DNA of 7,272 bases from Flavobacteriales bacterium UBA2426 (GTDB lineage: Bacteria > Bacteroidota > Bacteroidia > Flavobacteriales_F > PHOS-HE28): positions 9,975 through 17,246 of the forward strand of contig DDRC01000034.1 in the NCBI GenBank assembly GCA_002342985.1. Direction: 5' to 3'. Below are positions 1 through 5,673 of the stretch, piece by piece. Below the pieces are notes generated by a model. It was not told the DNA's origin and made no database searches. It saw only the letters and a list, made by a program, of their open reading frames with translations. The translations under genes and the position numbers were made by a program. Numbering within the stretch: position 1 is the stretch's first letter; each line of letters begins with the position of its first letter.

Positions 1-514
1 TCTTCTCCTTGTCGCTGTGGTCCAGCCTGTACACATCGGTGCCCACGGTCTCCTTCCACTGGTCGTAGCGGAACTGATCGAAGAAGTACTGGTCGTCCTC
101 CAGCTCCACCTTCTGCTTGTGGGCGAACTCGAAGGCGCCGAGCCCGCTGATGAGCACATGGCTGCTCTTCTCCATCACGCGGCGCGCGAGCGTGATGGGG
201 TTCTTCACGTTCTGCACGCTGGCCACGGCGCCGGCGCGCAGGTCGGCGCCGCTCATCAGGCTGGCATCCATCTCGTGCTGGCCGTCGGCGTTGAAGACGG
301 AGCCCCTCCCCGCATTGAAGTGCGGCGAATCCTCCAGCGCGCGCACGGCGGCCTCCACGGCATCGAGCGCAGCGCCGCCCGCGGCGAGCACGGCATGCCC
401 GCGCCGCAGCGCCAGCTCCAGCGCATCGCGGTAGGCCTTCTCGCGGGCCGGGGTCATCAATTCGCGGGCGATGGTGCCTGCGCCGCCGTGCACGGCAAGG
501 GCGATGGTGCTCAT
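1..514 (-). CDS. iaaA: Isoaspartyl peptidase / L-asparaginase (Ntn-hydrolase family), 3' end cut by window edge
   Basis: The frame reads 171 complete residues from the ATG at 514 to the left edge. Family proteins are usually about 300-350 residues, so roughly the N-terminal half is visible. The protein opens with a first beta strand followed by HGGAGT (residues 9-14). It continues with DAVEAAV (51-57) and the family signature FNAGRG (66-71) followed by MDASLMSG (82-89), all typical of plant-type asparaginases. These precursors self-cleave ahead of a catalytic threonine that begins the beta subunit; that threonine would lie outside the window, so activity cannot be judged. Members hydrolyse beta-aspartyl (isoAsp) dipeptides and L-asparagine. 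There is no signal peptide before HGGAG, so this copy is probably cytoplasmic, although some relatives are exported. A TAGCTTCG box lies 21 nt upstream and there is no clear Shine-Dalgarno. The symbol is by family resemblance to the E. coli enzyme. Confidence 0.9.
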   Translation of the reverse strand, partial: MSTIALAVHGGAGTIARELMTPAREKAYRDALELALRRGHAVLAAGGAALDAVEAAVRALEDSPHFNAGRGSVFNADGQHEMDASLMSGADLRAGAVASVQNVKNPITLARRVMEKSSHVLISGLGAFEFAHKQKVELEDDQYFFDQFRYDQWKETVGTDVYRLDHSDKEK

Positions 515-535
515 TCGTGGGGTGCTGTTCAGGGG

Positions 536-543
536 CGAAGCTA
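536..543 (-). promoter_or_regulatory. Possible Bacteroidota -7 box for the isoaspartyl peptidase gene
   Basis: On the minus strand this reads TAGCTTCG, matching the Bacteroidota -7 consensus TAnnTTTG at all but one fixed position. It ends 21 nt before the ATG at 514. No convincing -33 TTG lies at the expected spacing: a TTGACA at 588-583 is about 39 nt away, which is too far. Support comes from similar boxes ahead of other genes here. Confidence 0.35.
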
Positions 544-605
544 CCGGCGGGATCTCCGCCTGGGAGGCCGGAGGGGGGCCGCTGTCAACAGTGCGGTGTA
601 AAGCA

Positions 606-632
606 GGGAGCCCCGGCGGCGCCGGGGCTCCC
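606..632 (-). terminator. Perfect 12-bp GC hairpin, likely terminator of the DUF4920 gene
   Basis: GGGAGCCCCGGC (606-617) and GCCGGGGCTCCC (621-632) are exact inverse complements around a 3-nt loop. The hairpin begins 17 nt past the stop codon of the minus-strand DUF4920 gene and lies before the next same-strand gene, as an intrinsic terminator would. The U-tract is weak: the minus strand continues TGCTTTACACC. Termination is therefore inferred, and a role in mRNA 3'-end protection is also possible. Confidence 0.6.
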
Positions 633-649
633 ACGGGTCCGCTGCGGCC

Positions 650-1153
650 TCAGTAGGTGATCAGCACCCCGTCGGCCAGGAACATCAGGTTGTGCTCGGG
701 CTCGGTGATCTTCTCGATCTCCTCCTTGCTCTTGCCGGCATCCTCGGCGTAGTGGCGCAACGTGGCCACGTCCACCGTCTCCTTGGTGGCATAGCCCTGC
801 AGCACGGCACGCTTGCCCTCGAGCCCCTTGGTGGGCACGAAGAAGCCGTAGTCCTTGAAGCGCACCATCATCTGCTGGCCCTCGGGCATCTGCACGGTCA
901 TCCAGCAGCCCTTCTTGGTGCAGCTGGTGATGATCTCGCACTCGAGCTTCACGGCCATGCTGTCCGAGGCGCTCATGGCCTTGGCGAAGTCGGCGGTGCT
1001 CATGGCGCCATCGGCGGTGATGGTGGCGCCATAGCCCTTCACCGTGCCTTGGGCGAGCGCCGCCATCGGCGACAGCGTCAAGGCGATGAGGAAGGTGGCG
1101 GTGGCGAGGGAGGCGAAGAGGTGGCTCATGGCGGAGGTGGTTCGGCGGTTCAT
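650..1153 (-). CDS. Secreted DUF4920 domain protein
   Basis: The 167-residue product begins with a signal peptide: MNRRTT, a hydrophobic stretch at about residues 12-33, and probable cleavage after ALA (32-34) before Gln35. It is therefore expected in the periplasm or envelope. The mature part matches the DUF4920 pattern: an early GYGATIT segment (40-46), CTKKGCWM (78-85), a KDYGFFVPT segment, and EDAGKSKEEIEKITEPE near the C-terminus. The domain is common in Flavobacteriia and its function is unknown. Cysteines 72, 78 and 83 could form a disulfide or bind metal, but this is untested. The frame stays open upstream to 1279. I chose the ATG at 1153 because it gives a basic N-region and lies 10 nt after a CACCTTTG box. 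The ATG at 1129 would remove both arginines. Neighbours give no functional clue. Confidence 0.88.
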   Translation of the reverse strand: MNRRTTSAMSHLFASLATATFLIALTLSPMAALAQGTVKGYGATITADGAMSTADFAKAMSASDSMAVKLECEIITSCTKKGCWMTVQMPEGQQMMVRFKDYGFFVPTKGLEGKRAVLQGYATKETVDVATLRHYAEDAGKSKEEIEKITEPEHNLMFLADGVLITY

Positions 1154-1163
1154 GGCAGTGGTG

Positions 1164-1171
1164 CAAAGGTG
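1164..1171 (-). promoter_or_regulatory. Possible -7 promoter box for the DUF4920 gene
   Basis: The minus strand reads CACCTTTG, then CACCACTGCC, then the ATG at 1153. It differs from TAnnTTTG only at the first T. With a gap of about 10 nt to the start codon, transcription from here would give a very short or absent leader. No -33 TTG is obvious upstream. The box favours the 1153 start over the larger upstream frame. Confidence 0.4.
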
Positions 1172-1240
1172 GCGATGCGCGCCCGACCGGCGCACTGACG
1201 AAAACCATGCCCTGTTAAAAAGCCTGAAGCCGGGGCGCCC

Positions 1241-1261
1241 GGCGCGGCGCTGCGGCGCGCC
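1241..1261. repeat. Inverted repeat GGCGCG-N9-CGCGCC in the divergent promoter region
   Basis: GGCGCG (1241-1246) and CGCGCC (1256-1261) are inverse complements separated by nine bases. The right arm abuts the TACTTTGC box ahead of the rimB-like gene. The position would suit an operator or a leader-proximal structure. In DNA this rich in G and C, 6-bp arms arise often by chance, so this is only a candidate. Confidence 0.25.
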
Positions 1262-1269
1262 TACTTTGC
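1262..1269 (+). promoter_or_regulatory. Possible -7 promoter box for the rimB-like gene
   Basis: TACTTTGC lies three bases before the ATG at 1273. It resembles the Bacteroidota -7 element TAnnTTTG but with one base fewer between TA and TTTG. If functional, transcription would start at or next to the ATG, giving a leaderless message. No -33 TTG is visible. The same TTTGC core lies near the start of the divergent DUF4920 gene. Confidence 0.4.
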
Positions 1270-1272
1270 GGC

Positions 1273-1695
1273 ATGGCACGGGCGCCGCGCAAGACCACCA
1301 TCGGACGGCTGGAGCACATCGCCCTTCCGGGCCTGGGCATCGCCCGGGTGGCGGCCAAGATCGATACCGGCGCCTACCGGAGCGCGCTGCACTACCAGCG
1401 GCTGCGCACGCGGCAGGGAGCCCGCGGCAAGGAGCTTGTGGTCACCTTCCGGATGGGCGGGCACCGCACCACCAAGGTGTTCCGCAGCTTCCAGCGGGTG
1501 ACGGTGAAGAGCAGCAACGGCGAGTCGAGCCGGCGCTACCTCATCGCCACGCGGGTGCGCCTTGGCGCCCACACCGTGCGCACGCAGTTCACGCTCTTCG
1601 ACCGCAGCGACATGAAGTACCAGGTGCTCCTGGGCCGCAAGCTGCTCCGCGGCCGCTTCCTGGTGGACGTGGCGGGCCGCAACCTGCTGGGCTGA
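1273..1695 (+). CDS. RimB-like retropepsin-fold protein ('ATP-dependent zinc protease' family, PF05618)
   Basis: The 140-residue protein matches the short family annotated as putative ATP-dependent zinc protease. KIDTGA (29-34) carries the aspartic-protease-like DTG motif with Asp31 as presumed catalytic residue. It is followed by the RSALH segment (36-40), and the C-terminal block runs RSDMKYQVLLGRK then GRFLVDVAGRNLLG. Despite the annotation I see no HExxH zinc motif, and the DTG motif fits a retropepsin fold better. In pseudomonads RimB acts with RimK in control of glutamylation of ribosomal protein S6, and rimK lies 4 kb away here, which supports the assignment. The protein is strikingly basic, with about 30 Arg/Lys against 7 Asp/Glu, and has no signal peptide or cysteine. 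The start follows a TACTTTGC box with only three bases between. The S9 peptidase gene follows after 43 bp. Confidence 0.85.
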   Translation: MARAPRKTTIGRLEHIALPGLGIARVAAKIDTGAYRSALHYQRLRTRQGARGKELVVTFRMGGHRTTKVFRSFQRVTVKSSNGESSRRYLIATRVRLGAHTVRTQFTLFDRSDMKYQVLLGRKLLRGRFLVDVAGRNLLG

Positions 1696-1723
1696 GCCCT
1701 TGGGCCGCTTCCGCAGTGCAGGC

Positions 1724-1731
1724 TACCTTGC
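1724..1731 (+). promoter_or_regulatory. Possible -7 promoter box for the S9 peptidase gene
   Basis: TACCTTGC lies in the 43-bp gap after the rimB-like gene, seven bases before the ATG at 1739. It resembles the boxes ahead of neighbouring genes. It suggests the peptidase has its own promoter rather than depending only on read-through, and it supports this start over the in-frame ATG at 1700. Confidence 0.35.
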
Positions 1732-1738
1732 CCGCGCC

Positions 1739-3676
1739 ATGCGCACCAAGCTCCTGTTCCTCCTCCTCGCCGCCGCCGCGTCCACCGCGGGCCGCGCCCA
1801 GCAAGCCGTCATCCCCGTCGCGGAGAACCTCACCAGCGAGGGCATCCCGCCGCTCCCGGCCAGCCTGATTGGCGAGGTGCGGGCCTACACCGAGTCGCGC
1901 GGCGCCTCGCTCGCCGCCTGGCACCCGCTGCGCCGGGAGATGCTCATCAGCACCCGCTTCGGCAACACCAGCCAGCTGCACCGGGTGAAGTTCCCCGGCG
2001 GAGCGCGCACGCAGGTCACCTTCTTCGACGATGCCGTGGGCGGCGCCAACTACGAGCCCAACGAGGGCCGCTACTTCCTCTTCACCAAGGACCAGGGCGG
2101 CAACGAATTCAGCCAGCTGCACCGCATGGACGCCGACGGCACCGTGACGCTGCTCACCGATGGGAAGCGCTCGCAGAACGGCGGCGGCACCTGGAGCCGC
2201 GACGGCCGGCGCATCGCCTACGGCAGCACCATGCGCAACGGCAAGGACCGCGACATCCGCGTGATGGACCCGCTCGATCCCGCCACCGACCGCGTGGCCG
2301 CCGAGAACAGCGGCGGCGGCTGGGGCGTGGCCGACTGGAGCCCCGACGACCGGCAGCTGCTCATCGTGGAGAGCATCTCGGTGAACGAGAGCCGCATCCA
2401 TACCGTGGACCTGGCCACCGGCGCCCGCACCCGGCTGCTGCCGTTGAAGGACGAGCGCACCACCTACAGGCCCATCGCCTACACGGCCGACGGGAACGGC
2501 ATCCTGCTCACCAGCAACAAGGACAGCGAGTTCAACCGGCTGTGCGTGTACGACCTGAAGGCGCGCAAGCTGCGGCCGCTCACCGCAGGCATCCCGTGGG
2601 ATGTGGCCGGCGTGGAGCTCACGCACGACCGCAGCCAGCTGGCCTTCACCACCAACGAGGACGGCCTCTCGAAGCTCTACCTCATGGACGGGCGCACCTT
2701 CGCCTATGCCGAGGTGCCGGGGATGCCCGTGGGCCTCATCGGCGGGCTGGCCTGGACGCGCGACGGGCGCTCGCTCGGCCTCACGCTCAACACCTACGCC
2801 AGCACCAGCGACGTGTACGAATACGACCTCGCCAGCCAGCAGCTGGTGCGCTGGACGGAGAGCGAGCTCGGCGGCATGGACCTCAGCGGGCTGCGCGCCC
2901 CCGAGCTGGTGCGGTGGAAGTCGTTCGATGGCCGCATGATCAGCGGCTTCCTCTATCGGCCCCATGCGCGCTTCACCGGCAAGCGGCCGGTGATCATCAA
3001 CATCCACGGCGGCCCGGAGGGGCAGTCGCGCCCCGGCTTCCAAGGGCGCAGCAACTATTACCTCAACGAGCTGGGCGTGGCCATCCTCTACCCCAACGTG
3101 CGCGGAAGCAGCGGCTACGGGAAGACCTTCCTCGACCTCGACAACGGCACCAAGCGCGAGGAGAGCGTGAAGGACATCGGCGCGCTGCTCGACTGGATCG
3201 CGGCGCAGCCCGACCTGGACAAGGACCGCGTGATGGTGACGGGCGGCAGCTACGGCGGCTACATGACCCTTGCCGTGAGCGTGCACTACGCCGACCGCAT
3301 CCGCTGCGCCATCGACGTGGTGGGCATCAGCAACTTCAACACCTTCCTGAAGAACACCGAGGACTACCGCCGCGACCTTCGGCGCGTGGAGTACGGCGAC
3401 GAGCGCGACCCCCGGATGGCCGACTTCCTCGAATCCATCTCGCCGCTCAACCATACCGAGCGCATCACCAAGCCGCTCTTCATCGTGCAGGGCGCCAACG
3501 ATCCGCGCGTGCCGGCCAGCGAGGCCATCCAGATGAAGGACCGCATCCAGGCGCACGGCGGGCAGGTGTGGTTCCTGATGGCCAGCGATGAGGGCCACGG
3601 CTTCCGCAAGAAGGGCAACACCGATTTCCAGTTCTACGCCACGGTGGCCTTCATCCGCGAGCACCTGCTGAAGTGA
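1739..3676 (+). CDS. Secreted S9 family serine peptidase (prolyl oligopeptidase superfamily)
   Basis: The 645-residue product begins with a signal peptide (MRTK, then a Leu/Ala core, then GRAQQ), so it should act in the periplasm or outside the cell. An N-terminal beta-propeller (roughly residues 40-380) is indicated by repeated TolB/PD40-like blades, such as WSRDGRRIAYGS and WSPDDRQLLIV. The C-terminal alpha/beta-hydrolase domain starts near residue 395. It has the oxyanion-region motif HGGPEGQSRP, the nucleophile motif GGSYGGYM with Ser504, Asp588 in QGANDPRVP and His620 in DEGHGF, so the triad is complete. Length and order fit acylaminoacyl-peptidase-like S9 enzymes, whose propeller limits access to short peptides. 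Substrate preference cannot be read from sequence. The in-frame ATG at 1700 would add 13 residues ahead of the signal peptide and is disfavoured. The gene probably scavenges peptides. Confidence 0.95.
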   Translation: MRTKLLFLLLAAAASTAGRAQQAVIPVAENLTSEGIPPLPASLIGEVRAYTESRGASLAAWHPLRREMLISTRFGNTSQLHRVKFPGGARTQVTFFDDAVGGANYEPNEGRYFLFTKDQGGNEFSQLHRMDADGTVTLLTDGKRSQNGGGTWSRDGRRIAYGSTMRNGKDRDIRVMDPLDPATDRVAAENSGGGWGVADWSPDDRQLLIVESISVNESRIHTVDLATGARTRLLPLKDERTTYRPIAYTADGNGILLTSNKDSEFNRLCVYDLKARKLRPLTAGIPWDVAGVELTHDRSQLAFTTNEDGLSKLYLMDGRTFAYAEVPGMPVGLIGGLAWTRDGRSLGLTLNTYASTSDVYEYDLASQQLVRWTESELGGMDLSGLRAPELVRWKSFDGRMISGFLYRPHARFTGKRPVIINIHGGPEGQSRPGFQGRSNYYLNELGVAILYPNVRGSSGYGKTFLDLDNGTKREESVKDIGALLDWIAAQPDLDKDRVMVTGGSYGGYMTLAVSVHYADRIRCAIDVVGISNFNTFLKNTEDYRRDLRRVEYGDERDPRMADFLESISPLNHTERITKPLFIVQGANDPRVPASEAIQMKDRIQAHGGQVWFLMASDEGHGFRKKGNTDFQFYATVAFIREHLLK

Positions 3677-3716
3677 GCGCCGATGATGCCGCTGGCGGAA
3701 GCGATGGGGCTCCTGC

Positions 3717-3728
3717 TCCTCCGGAGGA
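3717..3728. repeat. 12-bp perfect palindrome in the gap after the S9 peptidase gene
   Basis: TCCTCCGGAGGA equals its own reverse complement and lies 41 bp past the S9 stop codon in a 158-bp gap. It has no loop or T-tract, so it is not a standard terminator; a protein-binding site or chance are both possible. The GGAGGA half resembles a Shine-Dalgarno but is over 100 bp from the next chosen start. Confidence 0.25.
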
Positions 3729-3834
3729 AGCGCCGGATGCATGCCGCTCATGCTGCTCTCCATGGATCACCGGCGCCATCCGCGCACGGATCTGGCACGA
3801 AGGCTGCAACGATTCCCGCGCAACCCCCATTCCC

Positions 3835-4806
3835 ATGCTCCGCACGCTGACCGTCGCCCTGCTGGCACTCGGCTTCTGCTCACCGGCCGCCCCCCAATCC
3901 CGCCTGGCCGAGGTCGCCGCCTTCGGCGACGACCCCGGCGACCTGCGCATGTTCCTCCGCGCCCCGGCGCAGGAGGTGCCAGGATCGCCGCGCTCCCTGG
4001 TGGTGGTGCTGCACGGCTGCGGCCAGGATGCGCAGGACATCGTGCGGCTGAGCGGATGGGATGAGCTGGCCGACCGCAGCGGCTTCTGGCTGCTGCTGCC
4101 GCAGCAGCGCTTCCACAACAACCCCGCGCTCTGCTTCAACTGGTTCAACCGCGCCGACATCGAGCCGGGAAGCGGCGAAACCGGATCCATCGCAAGCATG
4201 GTGCGCAAGGCGCAGGATAGCCTGCGCATCGCGCCGGAGCGGGTGCACCTCTACGGTGTCTCGGCCGGCGGCGCCCTGGCGGCGGCACTCATGGCCTGCC
4301 ATCCGGAGCTCTTCGGGCAGGCCGCCATCCTGGGCGGGGTGCCCTACGCCGCAGCGCGCAAAGAGGGCAGCGCCCGCCGGCCGCTGGCCGACCCCGCCTC
4401 TTGCACGCCGGAGGAATGGGCGCGGCGCGTGCGTCAGGCCCGCCCCGATGCCGCGACCCGCTATCCGCGCCTGACGGTGATGCATGGCACGCACGATGCG
4501 GTGACGGAGTTCGGCCTGGGCCTGGCCCTGGTGGCCCAATGGACCGCGGTGGCCGGCACCGACTCCATCGCCGACCGCGTGGATTCCGCCTTCGCCGGCG
4601 CCAAGGACGTCACGCGCCTGGAGTACCACGATGCGAAAGGGGCACCGGTACTGGCCTTCTACCGCTTCCAAGGCATGGGTCACCGGCTGCCTGTGCAGCC
4701 CGGCACCGCGCCGAACCAAGGCGGCGGCAAAGGCTGGCCCACGCAGGACATGGGGGTCCACAGCACCTGGATCGCGGCCCGCGAGTTCGGGCTGGTGGCC
4801 CCGTGA
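3835..4806 (+). CDS. PHB-depolymerase-family secreted esterase (PF10503)
   Basis: The 323-residue protein has a short signal peptide (MLRTLTVALLALGF, ending near AAPQ at 18-21). Phe14 before Cys15 does not fit a lipobox, so signal peptidase I processing is more likely. The mature part follows the Esterase_PHB pattern: VVVLHGCGQDAQD (from about 56), GWDELADRSGFWLLLPQQ (74-91), NNPALCFNWF (95-104), and nucleophile motif GVSAGG with Ser143. The other triad members are Asp221 in MHGTHD and His283 in GMGHRLPV. Such enzymes hydrolyse polyhydroxyalkanoates or other esters, including feruloyl and acetyl esters of plant polysaccharides. No substrate-binding domain is fused, so the substrate is open. 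The frame extends to a GTG at 3673 overlapping the S9 stop. I chose the ATG at 3835 because it starts the signal peptide. No TTTG box precedes it. Confidence 0.88.
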   Translation: MLRTLTVALLALGFCSPAAPQSRLAEVAAFGDDPGDLRMFLRAPAQEVPGSPRSLVVVLHGCGQDAQDIVRLSGWDELADRSGFWLLLPQQRFHNNPALCFNWFNRADIEPGSGETGSIASMVRKAQDSLRIAPERVHLYGVSAGGALAAALMACHPELFGQAAILGGVPYAAARKEGSARRPLADPASCTPEEWARRVRQARPDAATRYPRLTVMHGTHDAVTEFGLGLALVAQWTAVAGTDSIADRVDSAFAGAKDVTRLEYHDAKGAPVLAFYRFQGMGHRLPVQPGTAPNQGGGKGWPTQDMGVHSTWIAAREFGLVAP

Positions 4807-4850
4807 TGGCCCGCCGCGCCCCGCAGGCGAACCATACACGCCGAAGGTGG

Positions 4851-4858
4851 TTCCTTTG
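4851..4858 (+). promoter_or_regulatory. Possible -7 promoter box for the alpha/beta hydrolase gene
   Basis: TTCCTTTG lies three bases before the ATG at 4862 and differs from TAnnTTTG at one fixed base. It resembles the boxes ahead of the rimB-like and DUF4920 genes. It supports the 4862 start rather than an upstream extension through the PHB-esterase coding region. Confidence 0.35.
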
Positions 4859-4861
4859 GGC

Positions 4862-5665
4862 ATGATCGCGCACACGGGGGACCTACTCCACCATGAGGTG
4901 CATCGCGCCCGCAGCGGCGGGGAGTGGCTGGTGCTCATCCATGGCGCTGGCGGCAGCACCGTCACCTGGAAGCGACAGGTGCCCGCGCTCGGCCAGCAGC
5001 ACAACCTGCTGCTCATCGACCTGCCGGGGCATGGGCGCATGGCCCACCGGCCCAGTGCGGAGGAGGCCTACAGCTTCGAGGGCATCGCCCAGCGCATCTG
5101 GCAGGTGATCGACCACCTGGGCCTGGTGCGCGTGCACCTGCTGGGCGTTTCGCTGGGCTCGGTGATCGCCCTCACCATGCGCGAGCAGCGGCCGGCCCAG
5201 GTTGGCTCGGTGGTGAACGGAGGCGCCATCCTCGCGCTGAGCCGCCGCCTGAAGGTGCTGGCGAGCGCCAGCCTGCTGCTGGCCCGGGTGATCGGCTACC
5301 CCGCCTTCTACCGGCTCAGCGCCCGCATCATGATGCCGCGCCGCAACCACGCGGCCTCGCGGAAGGTCTTCATTCGCGAGTCGCGCTTCCTGAGCGATGC
5401 CGAGTTCCGCAAATGGACAGCGATGTACCGCAGCCTTAACGCCACGCTGCAGCGGCTGCAGGCGAGCGCCTCGGAGATCCCCCACCTGCTGGTGATGGGG
5501 GCCCAGGACCACCTCTTCGTGCAGGAGGCGCACGCCTACGCCCGGCGGCACCCGGCCGTGCGGCTGGAGGTGGTGGCCCGCTGCGGGCATGTGGTGACCA
5601 TCGAGCGCGCCGACCGCTTCAACTCGATCTGCCTGGACTTCCTCGCGCAGCTGGGGCGCCGGTAA
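4862..5665 (+). CDS. Alpha/beta hydrolase (Abhydrolase_1/6 type), substrate unknown
   Basis: The 267-residue protein has no signal peptide and is probably cytoplasmic. It shows the classic order: a strand leading to the oxyanion motif HGAGGS (27-32), DLPGHG in the next strand-turn, nucleophile elbow GVSLGS with Ser97, Asp216 in GAQDHLF and His243 in CGHVVTIE. A helical cap of about 70 residues lies between the nucleophile and the acid and is rich in hydrophobic and arginine residues (RRLKVLASASLLLARVIGYP region). Members include esterases, lipases, haloperoxidase-like and C-C hydrolases, and nothing here narrows the substrate. It starts 55 bp after the PHB-family esterase, on the same strand, but the two are different subfamilies and not a recent duplication. 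The same frame is open further upstream inside the esterase gene; that extension has no hydrolase-like sequence and is rejected. It converges on rimK with an 8-bp gap. Confidence 0.88.
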   Translation: MIAHTGDLLHHEVHRARSGGEWLVLIHGAGGSTVTWKRQVPALGQQHNLLLIDLPGHGRMAHRPSAEEAYSFEGIAQRIWQVIDHLGLVRVHLLGVSLGSVIALTMREQRPAQVGSVVNGGAILALSRRLKVLASASLLLARVIGYPAFYRLSARIMMPRRNHAASRKVFIRESRFLSDAEFRKWTAMYRSLNATLQRLQASASEIPHLLVMGAQDHLFVQEAHAYARRHPAVRLEVVARCGHVVTIERADRFNSICLDFLAQLGRR

Positions 5666-5673
5666 AGGACGCG

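Noticed and set aside
583..588. TTGACA sequence on the minus strand upstream of the isoaspartyl peptidase
   Set aside because: It matches a sigma-70 -35 box, but it is about 39 nt from the nearest -7-like box and Bacteroidota promoters do not use this element with that spacing.
17..601. Plus-strand open frame of 194 codons at the left end
   Set aside because: It lies opposite the isoaspartyl peptidase coding sequence, which carries clear family motifs; the plus-strand translation is biased and unrecognisable.
2542..3591. Plus-strand open frame of 349 codons inside the S9 peptidase
   Set aside because: It is an out-of-frame reading of the peptidase gene, rich in Arg/Ala/Gln, with no motif and no start signal.
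1589..3763. Open frame of 724 codons on the minus strand
   Set aside because: It is antisense to the S9 peptidase, which has a full triad and signal peptide. The translation is low-complexity Ala/Val/His/Gly/Glu text typical of the opposite strand of a GC-rich gene, with no recognisable domain.
3673..3834. In-frame upstream extension of the PHB-family esterase from a GTG overlapping the S9 stop
   Set aside because: The overlap looks like translational coupling, but the extra 54 residues have no homology-like features and would bury the signal peptide that begins at 3835.
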